Shown here one piece after another: positions 1 to 7,109 of a DNA stretch of 64,000 nt (positions within the stretch are counted from its first letter, which is position 1; each line of letters begins with the position of its first letter). The stretch is from Ruegeria sp. AD91A (lineage in GTDB: Bacteria > Pseudomonadota > Alphaproteobacteria > Rhodobacterales > Rhodobacteraceae). The translations under genes and the position numbers were made by a program. The stretch lies in contig NZ_CP031946.1 in NCBI RefSeq assembly GCF_003443535.1, positions 1,364,001 to 1,428,000 on the forward strand, given 5' to 3'. Under the pieces are notes generated by a model. The model saw only the letters and a program-made list of their open reading frames with translations. It made no database searches and was not told the origin of the DNA.

Positions 1-455
1 CGGTATTGATGCTGACGGCGATGAGCGCGGTGGACGAACGGGTCAAGGGCCTGCGCTCGGGTGCCGACGATTATCTGGTCAAGCCATTCTCGTTTCAGGA
101 GCTGCACGCCAGGATCGAGGCCTTGCTGCGCCGCCCTCAGGAATCCGAAGAGGCGCCGACATTGACCTGCAAAGACCTGCAGATGGATTTGTTGACCCGC
201 AAAGTCACGCGCGACGGGCACGAGATCACACTGACACCGCGTGAGTTTCAGATTCTCGAGTTTTTCCTGCGTCGCAAAAACCGTGTGGTGTCGCGCACCA
301 TGTTGCTTGAAGGAGTTTGGGATTACCACTTTGACCCGAACACCAACGTTGTGGACGTTCATATCTCGAAATTACGGCGCCAGCTGGACGAAGGCGGTGA
401 CGCGCAGCTGATTGAAACCGTCCGTGGAGCGGGTTACATGATGTCCGATGGATAA
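1..455 (+). CDS. OmpR-family response regulator (5' end outside window)
   Basis: Only the C-terminal part is present; the reading frame is open to the left edge (frame starts at base 3), so the true start lies upstream. The visible part holds the end of a receiver domain, with the conserved lysine in DDYLVKPF followed by the last helix, and then a complete OmpR/PhoB winged-helix DNA-binding domain (TPREFQILEFF, then VVDVHISKLRRQLDEG and the closing VRGAGYMM). The phosphorylated aspartate is not in the window. The stop codon overlaps the start of the sensor kinase gene by 8 bases, so the two are a translationally coupled two-component pair. Target genes cannot be read from the sequence. Confidence 0.95.
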   Translation, partial: VLMLTAMSAVDERVKGLRSGADDYLVKPFSFQELHARIEALLRRPQESEEAPTLTCKDLQMDLLTRKVTRDGHEITLTPREFQILEFFLRRKNRVVSRTMLLEGVWDYHFDPNTNVVDVHISKLRRQLDEGGDAQLIETVRGAGYMMSDG

Positions 456-1818
456 CCTTCGGCTTTCGTTAAACAATTCAAGAACAAGGCTGGTAGCAAC
501 CAGCATGATTCTGAGCACGATTCTGACAGCGTCTGTGCTCGCGTTCGTCTATGTGACCGCCAACCGAAGCATCGAAGCCGAGACCCGCTCGGTCGTATCA
601 GCAGAGTTGACGGGGCTTGCAGATGAATACGAAAGGCGCGGGCTGATTGGGTTGATCACTGCAATTGAGCGCCGTTTGCCAAGTGCCGCAGAGCGGGACG
701 CGCTCTATCTTTTGACAGATAGGTTGGGCCTCAAACTTGTGGGCAATCTCAAGTCCTGGCCGGTGAACATTGCCGCCGGAAGTGGTTGGGTAGACTTGGA
801 ATTACGCCGGGCAGACAATGATCAGCTCGTGTCCGTCTCAGCCGCATCGATCCGCCTGCCGGGCGGCGAGCGCCTTCTGGTTGGGCGGGATGCTGCGTCG
901 CGCCAGCAATTCGACAGGGTTCTGTTTCGCTCAGTTGCCCTGGCGCTGGGGATTGCTTTGGTTCTGAGCGTCATCACCGGTTGGTTGTTCACGCGGTTGG
1001 TATTCTCGCGCCTCTCGGATATTGCCAGCACGGCTGAGAATATCGTTTCAGGCGATCTGTCAAAGCGGATGCCGCTGCGCGGAACCGGGGACGAATTCGA
1101 TCAGGTTTCAGGCACATTGAACAACATGCTCGACCGGATCGAGGAATTGATCAGCAACCTTCGCACCACCTCGAATTCGATTGCGCATGATCTTCGCTCG
1201 CCTTTGTCTCGCCTGCGACAACGAGTTGAGGCCCTCTCTGAACCCGGCAAAAGCGATCTGGATCGCGAGATCGATATCGCACGGGCAACGGGTGAAATTG
1301 ATCACGTTTTGCGCGTACTGGGGCAACTCACCGAAATCTCACGGGCCGAGGCCGGTCTGGGACGAGAGCAATTCGAAACCATCGATTTGCAGCAACTGGT
1401 TGGCGATGTTGTAGAGCTTTATGACCCGGTCGCCGCCGATCAAGGTGTGCAACTCGAAGTCAGGGGCTCTGCCCCTGCCATTCAGGGGCACCGGCCTCTT
1501 CTGTCGCAAGCTCTTTCCAATCTGTTGGAAAACGCCTTGCGTTACGCACCAGCAGATACCGCGATCACGATTTCTATCGATGCGCGCGACGGTCTTGCCC
1601 AGCTAAGCGTCAGGGATCGTGGACCCGGCGTTCCCCCCGAAGAACTGGATCGCCTTCAGCTTCCATTCGTGACACTTGACCCCGCTCGGACGGAACGCAA
1701 TGCGGGTTTGGGCCTGGCTCTGGTCGCAGCAATTTCACATATGCACGGTGGGAAATTTGCCGCCCGGAACTGTGACCCCGGGCTGGAAACCACGATCAAT
1801 CTGGCTCAACAGCGTTAA
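448..1818 (+). CDS. Sensor histidine kinase (HAMP, HisKA, HATPase_c)
   Basis: This is a 456-residue inner-membrane kinase partnered with the response regulator just upstream. Membrane segments lie near residues 15-37 and 160-182 and enclose a periplasmic sensor region of about 120 residues with no recognisable fold. A HAMP linker follows (about 183-235). The dimerisation helix carries the phospho-accepting His247 in SIAHDLRSPLSRLRQ. The ATPase domain shows the N box (NLLENALRYAP), a G1 box (DRGPGV) and a G2 box (GLGLALV). All residues needed for autophosphorylation are present. The gene runs tail to tail into the CYTH gene, the two stop codons overlapping by 4 bases. The signal sensed is unknown. 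Confidence 0.95.
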   Translation: MDNLRLSLNNSRTRLVATSMILSTILTASVLAFVYVTANRSIEAETRSVVSAELTGLADEYERRGLIGLITAIERRLPSAAERDALYLLTDRLGLKLVGNLKSWPVNIAAGSGWVDLELRRADNDQLVSVSAASIRLPGGERLLVGRDAASRQQFDRVLFRSVALALGIALVLSVITGWLFTRLVFSRLSDIASTAENIVSGDLSKRMPLRGTGDEFDQVSGTLNNMLDRIEELISNLRTTSNSIAHDLRSPLSRLRQRVEALSEPGKSDLDREIDIARATGEIDHVLRVLGQLTEISRAEAGLGREQFETIDLQQLVGDVVELYDPVAADQGVQLEVRGSAPAIQGHRPLLSQALSNLLENALRYAPADTAITISIDARDGLAQLSVRDRGPGVPPEELDRLQLPFVTLDPARTERNAGLGLALVAAISHMHGGKFAARNCDPGLETTINLAQQR

Positions 1819-2282
1819 TCCGGAACACCATTTATTGCCATGGTCTTGTTTTTATAGCGCGTATCGTCGGTGACATCCGTACCGAACCAATCCGGTGGGA
1901 CGTATCTTGCGGCCTGGTCCTGTGAGGTGAATTCCACTTCCACCAGGCACAACGGTGCCAGATCTCCCGCGAAGACGTCCAGCTCAAATACCAGACCATC
2001 CTGCAATTGAGCGGTGTAGCGTATCTTCTCAACCCGCCGCCCTTCTGTTTCCGGCCAGAAGGTATCGAACTGTTCCGCAGTGATCTCGGCCTCGCGCTCC
2101 ATCCGCACCAGGCCGCCGACACCTTTCAAAGTCAGGAAATACGCATCGTTTTTTTGCCTCAACCGCAACTCGGCGGAGTCGTCGGGCGCGGTCAGATAAC
2201 CCTGTCGTACAACGGCTTTTTTCGCTTTGCTCAGGTCCGGCAGGTTTGCCACCAGAAACTTGCGTTCGATTTCTTTGCTCAT
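1815..2282 (-). CDS. CYTH-domain protein (triphosphate tunnel metalloenzyme family)
   Basis: This 155-residue single-domain protein starts with the family hallmark EIERKFL (residues 4-10), followed by alternating charged strands such as ELRLRQK and DAYFLTLKG and an acidic pair in LVEVEFTS, which usually line the phosphate-binding tunnel and metal site. Known bacterial members hydrolyse inorganic triphosphate or make or cleave nucleotide phosphates; which reaction applies here cannot be decided. It is the last gene of a minus-strand unit with the ParA-like ATPase (4-base overlap) and the CHAD protein, both plausibly linked to polyphosphate. Length is normal for a stand-alone CYTH enzyme. Confidence 0.9.
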   Translation of the reverse strand: MSKEIERKFLVANLPDLSKAKKAVVRQGYLTAPDDSAELRLRQKNDAYFLTLKGVGGLVRMEREAEITAEQFDTFWPETEGRRVEKIRYTAQLQDGLVFELDVFAGDLAPLCLVEVEFTSQDQAARYVPPDWFGTDVTDDTRYKNKTMAINGVPD

Positions 2283-3034
2283 CGGTTTGAAATCACTCCG
2301 CTCTCCAATTCCTCAAACAGTGCCCGGTAGGCAGCACAGGATACACTGCGCCCGGCAAAGGTACTGATCGGGGCACGATGCTGACCCATCTTTTCGATAT
2401 CCGCAGCGAAAGGAACCGTCGTCTGCAAAAAGCGTTTTGGATACAGCTTGCGCATCGCCTCCATAGTTTCCTGATGCAAAACCTTTCGGTGTTGCACCAT
2501 CGAAAAAAAGGCCCGCAGTTTTTTCTTGCGCAACTTGTGTTTGTCAAAAAACTCAACCAGCTGATCGAACGTCCGTTCGGACAGGGTTGTGGGGATGACC
2601 GGCACGACGATTTCATCGGCTGCCTTGAAGATATTCTCGGACAGGGTCGAAAAATTGGGCGGGCAATCCAGAATGATCACGTCATAATCGCTACCTGCGG
2701 CTTTTAAAGCTCTTTTCAACCGCGAACGTTTGTTTCGCATCCGCGACAGGAACACATCAAAATCACGAAAGGTCAGATTCGCTGGCAGCACGTCCAAACC
2801 TTCGAAATCGCTGGCCCGGATTGCCTTGGTAAACCGTTCCACATCTTCGAAAAACCGCGCATCCGTCAGCTTTTTTGAAGGCTTCACTCGAAAGTAGAAC
2901 CCCGATGCGCCCTGGGGGTCAAGGTCACACAGCAGCACCTGTTGCCCCGCCTGCGCATATGCATAAGCCAGGTTCACCGAGGTTGCTGTTTTACCGACAC
3001 CGCCCTTGTTGCTGTAATAGGCAATGATCTTCAT
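2279..3034 (-). CDS. ParA/MinD-type P-loop ATPase in a CHAD/CYTH operon
   Basis: This is a 251-residue cytoplasmic ATPase of the ParA family. It has the deviant Walker A motif KGGVGKT (residues 10-16) with the signature lysine at 10, the switch sequence CDLDPQGA (36-43), and a Walker B region VIILDCPP. It lacks the N-terminal helix-turn-helix of plasmid ParA proteins, and there is no parB or parS nearby, so chromosome partition is unlikely. It lies between the CHAD gene (3-base gap) and the CYTH gene (4-base overlap), which implies one transcript. Orphan ParA proteins often position protein or storage assemblies on the nucleoid; here the cargo could be a polyphosphate body. That role is inference. 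Confidence 0.88.
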   Translation of the reverse strand: MKIIAYYSNKGGVGKTATSVNLAYAYAQAGQQVLLCDLDPQGASGFYFRVKPSKKLTDARFFEDVERFTKAIRASDFEGLDVLPANLTFRDFDVFLSRMRNKRSRLKRALKAAGSDYDVIILDCPPNFSTLSENIFKAADEIVVPVIPTTLSERTFDQLVEFFDKHKLRKKKLRAFFSMVQHRKVLHQETMEAMRKLYPKRFLQTTVPFAADIEKMGQHRAPISTFAGRSVSCAAYRALFEELESGVISNR

Positions 3035-3037
3035 TCC

Positions 3038-4558
3038 TCACTCCTCTTTCCGGTGAAACAAGGTCCGGAACAAGTGCCGGGTTTCCGGCCCGTCGAATTT
3101 CTCAAAGCTGGAAAGCACGCGGCTCCGCTCGGCCTTCTGGCGTTGATCCAGAACCGCGATCAATCCACCCACAGCCAGACCAATCCGCGCATCCACGCGG
3201 CCCTGCGCGTTGCTGTGCTGCGCGACAAAGGCCAGCAAAGACTCTTGCTGAACGGAGTAATCGTTAAACAGACCCAGATTGTCCTGCAGCTTTTTCAATG
3301 GTTTGATGATCTCCTTGAAGTTCTTTGCATCAAAGAGAGGGCCAAAGAATTCCATCAGGTAGCGCAGTTTTTTACAATCAATGCGAAGGTCATGCAACGT
3401 GTCATCCGGAGTGTCGTCGGTGATGCCACGAGCGACCTTGCATACCTTGCGATACCGTTTCCAAATCAATACGCATGCATATTCGTGTGCCCCGCGCTTT
3501 GCGTTTGATCCGGGTTCTAAACGATCTATTCCGTTGAACAATGCTGTCAGATTGGTCAGACAGGCGTTGTATTCTTCGCTGCGCAACCGGCGGGACAAGC
3601 GTGACAGTTCCCGCGCGCGTTCCGTCTCGAAAAGGTCGAACATTTCTTGCAAGCCATCATGAAGTATGGACGGTAAGAAACTGAAGTATTTATCTTTTTC
3701 CAGAAGGTAGACATCCAGATCACGCATACGGCCGGTGGGGGTCATGAGGTCGGAAAAGACCTGCTTCAAATGCACGGTCTGCGCGTCGGAAAAAACGCCT
3801 TTGAACAGGCTGATCACAGATCGGACCTTCCGCAGAGACACTCGGTAATCATGTAGAAATTCCGTGTCGATATCGGCGATAATTCCTTCTTCGTTTTGCC
3901 GGGCAACTTTCAGATAGTTTTGAATAATATCCGCAGCGACCTGAATGGATGGTTCAGCTTTTCCCAACTCGATCTCAGGCTTGGCCCGATAGGGAACCAT
4001 GTCCGGGAAAAGCCCGGCGTAAAACGCTTCGACACCCGACCCGCCCCCTGACATGGCAGACATCGCGGTGTTTACCTTTTGATACGCTCTCTCATACCCA
4101 CGCAGTCGCTGAAGCTGAACAATCGTCGCCTGACCGGTTGTCGAGGACAGGCACCAAACCTTTCCCCTGACTAGCGTTTTGTCCAACTCATCCAATACGG
4201 CGAGTGGTTTCGTCTGAATCTCCCCGGCTCCGATCTGCATCAGCGCGCGCAGTTTCGGAAACCCTTTCAAAGCTGCTTTAACGGGGCCCTGCGGCAGGTC
4301 TTGAACAAACCGCCCCTGCCCCTTGCAGCGTTGAGAAAGTGGCGCACGGCCATTCTGGAAAAGCCACAGTATTTCCCCGACCTCAACCAGAACACGACCT
4401 GATTTCCGCAACGATTGATCGTGGCAATCCAGCTGCACGAAAGGTTTCGCAACTCCTGTTGGGTCGATCCTGATCGTAAACCCGGGAATGAGCCTTTCAA
4501 GAAGCGCCTCGTCAATCGGTTTGGACAGAAAGCCTTGAACATCTGAAGGTTCGGTCAT
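3038..4558 (-). CDS. CHAD-domain protein with a degenerate CYTH-like N-terminus
   Basis: This 506-residue protein ends in a CHAD domain (about residues 210-500), an alpha-helical bundle with conserved histidines and basic residues, seen here in LHDYRVSLRKVRS and LHDLRIDCKKLRYLMEFF. CHAD domains bind polyphosphate in the families studied. The first 200 residues resemble the second half of a CYTH fold (LDCHDQSLRKSGRVLVEVG, then KPLAVLDEL), but the EIERK-type metal motif is missing, so this half is probably not catalytic. It is the first recognisable gene of a three-gene minus-strand unit with the ParA-like ATPase and an intact CYTH protein. The start ATG overlaps the stop of a possible 38-codon upstream ORF. 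Confidence 0.88.
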   Translation of the reverse strand: MTEPSDVQGFLSKPIDEALLERLIPGFTIRIDPTGVAKPFVQLDCHDQSLRKSGRVLVEVGEILWLFQNGRAPLSQRCKGQGRFVQDLPQGPVKAALKGFPKLRALMQIGAGEIQTKPLAVLDELDKTLVRGKVWCLSSTTGQATIVQLQRLRGYERAYQKVNTAMSAMSGGGSGVEAFYAGLFPDMVPYRAKPEIELGKAEPSIQVAADIIQNYLKVARQNEEGIIADIDTEFLHDYRVSLRKVRSVISLFKGVFSDAQTVHLKQVFSDLMTPTGRMRDLDVYLLEKDKYFSFLPSILHDGLQEMFDLFETERARELSRLSRRLRSEEYNACLTNLTALFNGIDRLEPGSNAKRGAHEYACVLIWKRYRKVCKVARGITDDTPDDTLHDLRIDCKKLRYLMEFFGPLFDAKNFKEIIKPLKKLQDNLGLFNDYSVQQESLLAFVAQHSNAQGRVDARIGLAVGGLIAVLDQRQKAERSRVLSSFEKFDGPETRHLFRTLFHRKEE

Positions 4559-4861
4559 GATCCGCCGATCCGGGGCGCTTTCAGGTATTCATTGACATTT
4601 GTCTCAACGATCTTCTGCACGCTGGTTCCTCTTCGATGGTTCTGATCCTTCAATACGTACAGGGTTTTCACCTCCAATTTTTGCAAGGAGCTTGTCTTGC
4701 CCCTGACCGGGCCACTTTCGGTATTTCTGGCTTCTGAAACTCGGCCCTCCGAGACAGCATGACTTCATGAGAGCTGAAACTCGAGACGACAGCAAGCCAT
4801 TATGTTTTGGCAATTTACAAACATGGGTGACAGCCCCCGAAGGCGTAAGTAATAGAGACTT
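4559..4861. other. Divergent intergenic region between the CHAD and tfoX-like genes
   Basis: These 303 bases separate two divergently transcribed genes and should hold both promoters. No strong promoter match or operator is evident. On the minus strand a 38-codon ORF (4671 down to 4555, GTG start) ends in a TGA that overlaps the CHAD start codon as ATGA, an arrangement typical of coupled genes. It lacks a well-spaced ribosome binding site, so it is recorded here rather than called. Confidence 0.5.
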
Positions 4862-5209
4862 ATGAGTGATCCCGTTTCCTCGATCCGCAACCTTGGCCCG
4901 GCCTTTGAGCAGGCCTGCGCGCGCGCCGGCATCCACTCGGCTGACGAGTTGCGGGAACTGGGGCCGGATGAAGCCTATGCCCGGCTTTTGCGGGCTGGTA
5001 CCAAAGCACATTTCATCGGCTACTATGTTTTGGTGATGGGGCTTCAGGGACGCCCCTGGAATGATTGCAAGGGTGAAGAGAAAAAAAAGCTGCGACAGCG
5101 TTTCGACGCGATCAAGGCCGGTAACAGCGCGGCGCCGGAGAACCAGATGGTTGCGGACCTGGACGCAATCGGCGTTCGCGTCGCTCCCAAAGACCTAAAG
5201 CAAGTCTGA
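4862..5209 (+). CDS. TfoX C-terminal domain protein
   Basis: This 115-residue protein consists essentially of a TfoX/Sxy C-terminal domain, with the characteristic IRNLGPAFEQACARAGI start and the conserved core HFIGYYVLVMGLQGRPWNDC. In gammaproteobacteria the full-length protein activates competence genes; stand-alone C-terminal domains are common in alphaproteobacteria and have no settled function. The helix-hairpin-helix-like fold suggests nucleic-acid or protein binding. The N-terminal TfoX domain is absent. It is a single gene converging on ndk. A GAG-rich stretch just upstream of the ATG is a weak ribosome binding site. Confidence 0.85.
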   Translation: MSDPVSSIRNLGPAFEQACARAGIHSADELRELGPDEAYARLLRAGTKAHFIGYYVLVMGLQGRPWNDCKGEEKKKLRQRFDAIKAGNSAAPENQMVADLDAIGVRVAPKDLKQV

Positions 5210-5210
5210 A

Positions 5211-5240
5211 CAAAAAAGGCCGCCCCCTTGCAGAGCGGCC
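5211..5240 (-). terminator. Rho-independent terminator of ndk
   Basis: Read on the minus strand, a GGCCGC / GCGGCC stem (5235-5240 with 5218-5223) with an 11-base loop is followed directly by a run of six T residues. It lies 24 bases beyond the ndk stop codon, between the convergent tfoX-like and ndk genes. Confidence 0.8.
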
Positions 5241-5263
5241 CGATCTTTCGGCAGAAAACCGGC

Positions 5264-5686
5264 TTAACCGACCAGTTCGATACCCGAGAAGAAATACGCG
5301 ATCTCAACAGCCGCAGTTTCCGGTGCATCCGAACCATGAACCGAGTTTTCACCAACCGATTCAGCGAACTCGGCACGGATGGTGCCGGGTGCTGCGTCTG
5401 CCGGGTTAGTTGCGCCCATGACTTCGCGGTTCTTTGCAATGGCACCTTCGCCTTCCAGAACCTGAACAACAACCGGAGCCGACGACATGAACTCGCACAA
5501 TTCATCATAGAACGGACGCTCGGCGTGAACTTCGTAGAACTTGCCGGCTTGTTCCTTGGTCATGTGGATGCGCTTTTGCGCAACGATGCGCAGACCGGCG
5601 TCTTCGAACTTGGCGTTGATCTTGCCAGTCAGGTTGCGGCGGGTTGCGTCGGGTTTGATGATCGAAAATGTGCGTTCCAGTGCCAT
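5264..5686 (-). CDS. ndk: Nucleoside diphosphate kinase
   Basis: This 140-residue enzyme transfers the gamma phosphate from ATP to other nucleoside diphosphates through a phosphohistidine and balances the NTP and dNTP pools. The N-terminal [14 protein letters not shown] and the active-site motif NSVHGSD (with the catalytic histidine) are intact, and the length is standard for a bacterial hexameric or tetrameric Ndk. A GGAGAGG-type ribosome binding site precedes the ATG. The gene is monocistronic, with its own terminator. A GC-rich hairpin (5708-5723) lies in its leader. Confidence 0.98.
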   Translation of the reverse strand: MALERTFSIIKPDATRRNLTGKINAKFEDAGLRIVAQKRIHMTKEQAGKFYEVHAERPFYDELCEFMSSAPVVVQVLEGEGAIAKNREVMGATNPADAAPGTIRAEFAESVGENSVHGSDAPETAAVEIAYFFSGIELVG

Positions 5687-5800
5687 GTCGGCCTCTCCTT
5701 ACAATCTGGCGCGGGTCCGCGCCGAAATCCATCGCGCGCCGCGTATCACGGTCTATCGCTCATGAAAAGTGTTATGATGGTCTGCCTGCCGCTTTGAGGT

Positions 5801-7003
5801 TCAGAATGTTTCCGGTAAAGGGTCCTTCCTGTCCAGACGCCGAACGTAAAGCACTGCAAGCAGGCCTGCAAAGCTGCTTGCCCACATCATGCCCAGAACC
5901 AGAAACGGCCCGTTTTTGGGGCTGACAAATGCGCCGGTCATCGAAGTCAGGATCGCACCCAGCGCTACAACCATCGCCCCCGACAACCCCGCCGCACTTC
6001 CTGCCAGCTTGGGGCGAACGGACATGACGCCCGCCGAGGCGTTTGCATTGGTCAGCCCGTTGCCGAACCCGACACAGATGGCCGAGCCGAAGAACACCCA
6101 GACCGACCCCAGATCAGCCAGAAACAGCAGCAGTCCGCAGAAAGGCCCGGTCGAAGCCACGACCCGGCCGATCAAGATCATCGTGGTCAGACGTGTGTGC
6201 GCCGCGATCCGGCCGGTTACGAAGTTCCCGACCATGAACCCACCCGTGATAATGCCAATTCCAAGACCCAGCAATGCGGGGCTCAGCTCGAACCACGCGG
6301 CCGCAACCAGCGGAGCACCGGTAATAAAGCTGTAGAACCCGCCGATGGAAAACGCCGCACACAGGGCATACCCCCAGAACCGGCGGGCGCGGAAAAGATG
6401 CGGGTATTCCCGCAATTGGGCCGCGAAAGTCGAAGAGCGGTTCATGTTCGTCTCGCCCATATCGAACCACAGCAGCCCCAACAGCCCTGCCCCTAGCACT
6501 GTGTAGAGCACAAATCCCGAACGCCAGCCGAACAGCATATCCAGCGTCCCACCCAGCATCGGGCCAAGCATTGGCGCCAAAGCCATGGCCATCGCGACAT
6601 AACCGAGTTTGCTTGCAGCCTCGTTCGGCGGATACCGATCTCTGATCGATGCGCTGGACAGAACCGACCCAGCCACCACCGCGGCCTGCAAAAGACGGAA
6701 GCCGAGAAAGGTCCAGATGGACCCGGCCAGAGAGCATCCGATTGAGGAGATGACGAAGATGGACATACAGATCAACAGGATCGGCCTGCGACCGAAACGA
6801 TCCGACAAAGGCCCCATGATCAGTTGCAGCACGGCCGAGACCGCTAAAAACCCCGCGACCGACAGATTCATGAGGCCATAATCCACCCCGAAGTCTTCGC
6901 TCATATGGGCCAGAGAAGGCAGGAACATATTCAGCGACAAAACCGACAATGCTGTGGCAAAGATCAGAGTGACCAAGTGTGGAGGCGTCCGGGCCGCGCG
7001 CAT
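5801..7003 (-). CDS. MFS drug-resistance transporter (Bcr/CflA-like)
   Basis: This is a 12-helix major facilitator protein of about 400 residues. It carries motif A between helices 2 and 3 (GPLSDRFGRRPILL) and the arginine in helix 4 (FLGFRLLQAA) that are typical of proton-driven drug/H+ antiporters of the Bcr/CflA group. The frame is open up to 7069, but the upstream 22 residues are cysteine-rich and hydrophilic and unlike the family, so the ATG at 7003 was chosen; no strong ribosome binding site supports either. It is divergent from the ABC-F gene. Substrates in this family range over chloramphenicol-like drugs, bicyclomycin and amino acids; none can be assigned here. Confidence 0.85.
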   Translation of the reverse strand: MRAARTPPHLVTLIFATALSVLSLNMFLPSLAHMSEDFGVDYGLMNLSVAGFLAVSAVLQLIMGPLSDRFGRRPILLICMSIFVISSIGCSLAGSIWTFLGFRLLQAAVVAGSVLSSASIRDRYPPNEAASKLGYVAMAMALAPMLGPMLGGTLDMLFGWRSGFVLYTVLGAGLLGLLWFDMGETNMNRSSTFAAQLREYPHLFRARRFWGYALCAAFSIGGFYSFITGAPLVAAAWFELSPALLGLGIGIITGGFMVGNFVTGRIAAHTRLTTMILIGRVVASTGPFCGLLLFLADLGSVWVFFGSAICVGFGNGLTNANASAGVMSVRPKLAGSAAGLSGAMVVALGAILTSMTGAFVSPKNGPFLVLGMMWASSFAGLLAVLYVRRLDRKDPLPETF

Positions 7004-7109
7004 GTGAAAACCGTTCAGAAAAGCAAACGACACAGCGCTAACACATTGCTTGCAGATTGAACATGCCAAGCCGCTGGCGGCGGCATCACAGCTCTGCTAA
7101 GAGCGCTCC

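Noticed and set aside
5708..5723. GC-rich hairpin in the ndk leader as a possible terminator of an upstream gene or attenuator
   Set aside because: No T-run follows on either strand and no gene ends there in the right orientation, so it is noted only as a structured leader.
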